6,887 nucleotides of DNA from an uncultured Bacilli bacterium. Lineage in GTDB: Bacteria > Bacillota_I > Bacilli_A > RF39 > UBA660. Both the position numbers and the translations under genes were made by a program. The DNA lies in contig CANQDB010000069.1 in assembly GCA_947591175.1 (NCBI GenBank), positions 1 to 6,887 on the forward strand. Direction: 5' to 3'. The notes beneath the pieces are model-generated. The model searched no databases and had not been told where the DNA came from. It saw only the letters and a program-made list of their open reading frames with translations. Shown here piece after piece: positions 6,335-6,887 of this stretch. How positions within the stretch are numbered: position 1 is the first letter of the stretch; every line of letters begins with the position of its first letter.

Positions 6335-6725
6335 GATACTCTTTATTTTTTAAATTACGTCTATCACTAGCATTAGAGATAAAACCACATTCGATTAGGA
6401 CTCCCGGGACTGTCGTATTTTTATACATATAAAGATTGGTTGTTTTTAATACTCTCTTGGTACCAAAGTCCTGTTTAAAGTTTTCCATAAGAATAGTTCC
6501 TAAACGTTTATTGTTTTCATTTATATTGTTATAGAGGACTTCCATTCCTTTTTGACCACTATCACTATGATAATTCATGTGAATTGATAAATACATATCG
6601 GCATCTTTTTTACGAAACATTAAAATTCGACGATAGAGATCTCCTCTTTTTTTACGAGGATCCCATTTACTTGATAAATCTTCATCGCTTTCTCTAGTCA
6701 TATAGACGATTGCTCCTTTTTCCAT
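6282..6725 (-). CDS. N-acetylmuramoyl-L-alanine amidase (Amidase_3/CwlD type), main readable part
   Basis: This encodes a zinc amidase predicted to cleave the bond between N-acetylmuramic acid and L-alanine in peptidoglycan. The 147 residues from ATG 6725 hold the zinc ligand His49 (YLSIHMN), GMEVLY (60-65) and catalytic Glu112 in VLIECGFISN (109-118), typical of Amidase_3. ATG 6725 is almost certainly not the native start. It has no good ribosome binding site, and the same reading frame continues upstream to about 6818 with HGGRDPGA and TYEKNLN, which supply the first zinc His and Glu of the family. Beyond that the frame reaches a TGA at 6845-6843. The gene is therefore either frameshifted at its 5' end or affected by a sequence error. 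It converges on and overlaps the SpoIID-like gene by 8 bp and shares its terminator. CwlD-like is my best guess, but a CwlV/LytC-type enzyme or phage-type amidase is possible. Confidence 0.82.
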   Translation of the reverse strand: MEKGAIVYMTRESDEDLSSKWDPRKKRGDLYRRILMFRKKDADMYLSIHMNYHSDSGQKGMEVLYNNINENNKRLGTILMENFKQDFGTKRVLKTTNLYMYKNTTVPGVLIECGFISNASDRRNLKNKEYQKRLASTITKSVITYFN

Positions 6726-6887
6726 TAAGGCATCTCGTAAGACTAAAGATATCTCTAAATTGAGATTTTTTTCATAAGTATTTCCTTGAATAGCACCGGG
6801 ATCTCTGCCACCGTGTGCAGGAATAGGAAAAGTCCAAAAATATCATTATTTCTTAAAATTCAATGTTCCATTCTATTTCTATATCTC
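6726..6887 (-). pseudogene. Out-of-frame 5' end of the amidase gene
   Basis: From 6818 down to 6726 the amidase frame is intact and encodes AHGGRDPGA through LRDALM, including the first zinc ligand His (codon 6815-6813) and a Glu ligand (codon 6773-6771). Upstream, the expected IFLD-type strand is encoded in a different frame: ATG ATA TTT TTG GAC from 6846 to 6832. Deleting one T from the TTTT run (6831-6828) would join the two as MIFLDFPIPAHGG. The bases above 6846 hold stops in every frame I read through (for example TAA just before 6846), with no clear ribosome binding site. This may be a true pseudogene, a rare variant, or poor sequence at a contig edge. Confidence 0.6.

Noticed and set aside
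6826..6846. Programmed ribosomal frameshift in the amidase gene
   Set aside because: The run ATATTTTTGG is not a classic slippery heptamer, and no stimulatory stem or Shine-Dalgarno element is evident. A simple indel is a better explanation.
1..6887. Mycoplasma-type code with TGA as tryptophan
   Set aside because: The Abi gene ends at TGA in a precise ATGA overlap, and tryptophans such as Trp203 of the protease are TGG.

Overview
The window is AT-rich (by eye about 35-38% G+C), densely packed bacterial DNA with strong AGG-type ribosome binding sites, extended -10 promoters (TGnTATAAT) and U-tailed hairpin terminators. The gene content suggests a low-GC Firmicutes/Bacillota-type organism, perhaps a wall-bearing, Mollicutes-like or Erysipelotrichia-like uncultured lineage. 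TGA is read as stop and tryptophan is TGG, so the code is the standard bacterial one and not the mycoplasma code. No rRNA, tRNA, CRISPR array or insertion sequence was found, and no stretch over 300 bases lacks a gene.

Layout. On the minus strand, 1-1861 is the first 620 codons of a copper-type P1B ATPase (CopA-like) whose 3' end lies beyond the window. Upstream of it, also on the minus strand, a two-gene unit runs from 3990 to 1922. It holds an Abi_2-family protein with a HEPN-type RNxxxH motif, then a membrane-anchored HtrA/DegP-like serine protease with a PDZ domain. The two overlap by an ATGA and are therefore probably translationally coupled. A short divergent promoter region (about 4003-4095) separates this unit from a plus-strand zinc-dependent phospholipase C-family protein (4096-5076). 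That is followed by a terminator and a SpoIID/LytB-like protein (5132-6289). The right end is a convergent minus-strand N-acetylmuramoyl-L-alanine amidase (Amidase_3/CwlD type, 6282 upward). Its 5' end appears frameshifted close to the window edge.

Themes. The right half carries envelope functions: SpoIID-type peptidoglycan hydrolase, amidase and a phospholipase fold. SpoIID and CwlD relatives work together on peptidoglycan in endospore formers, but the copy here lacks an N-terminal membrane anchor and several conserved residues, so a sporulation role is not established. The left half handles metal efflux and protein quality control or defence. The most unusual arrangement is the coupled HEPN Abi protein and envelope protease. 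The genome is very compact: all three terminators overlap stop codons or coding ends, and one is a bidirectional hairpin shared by two overlapping convergent genes.
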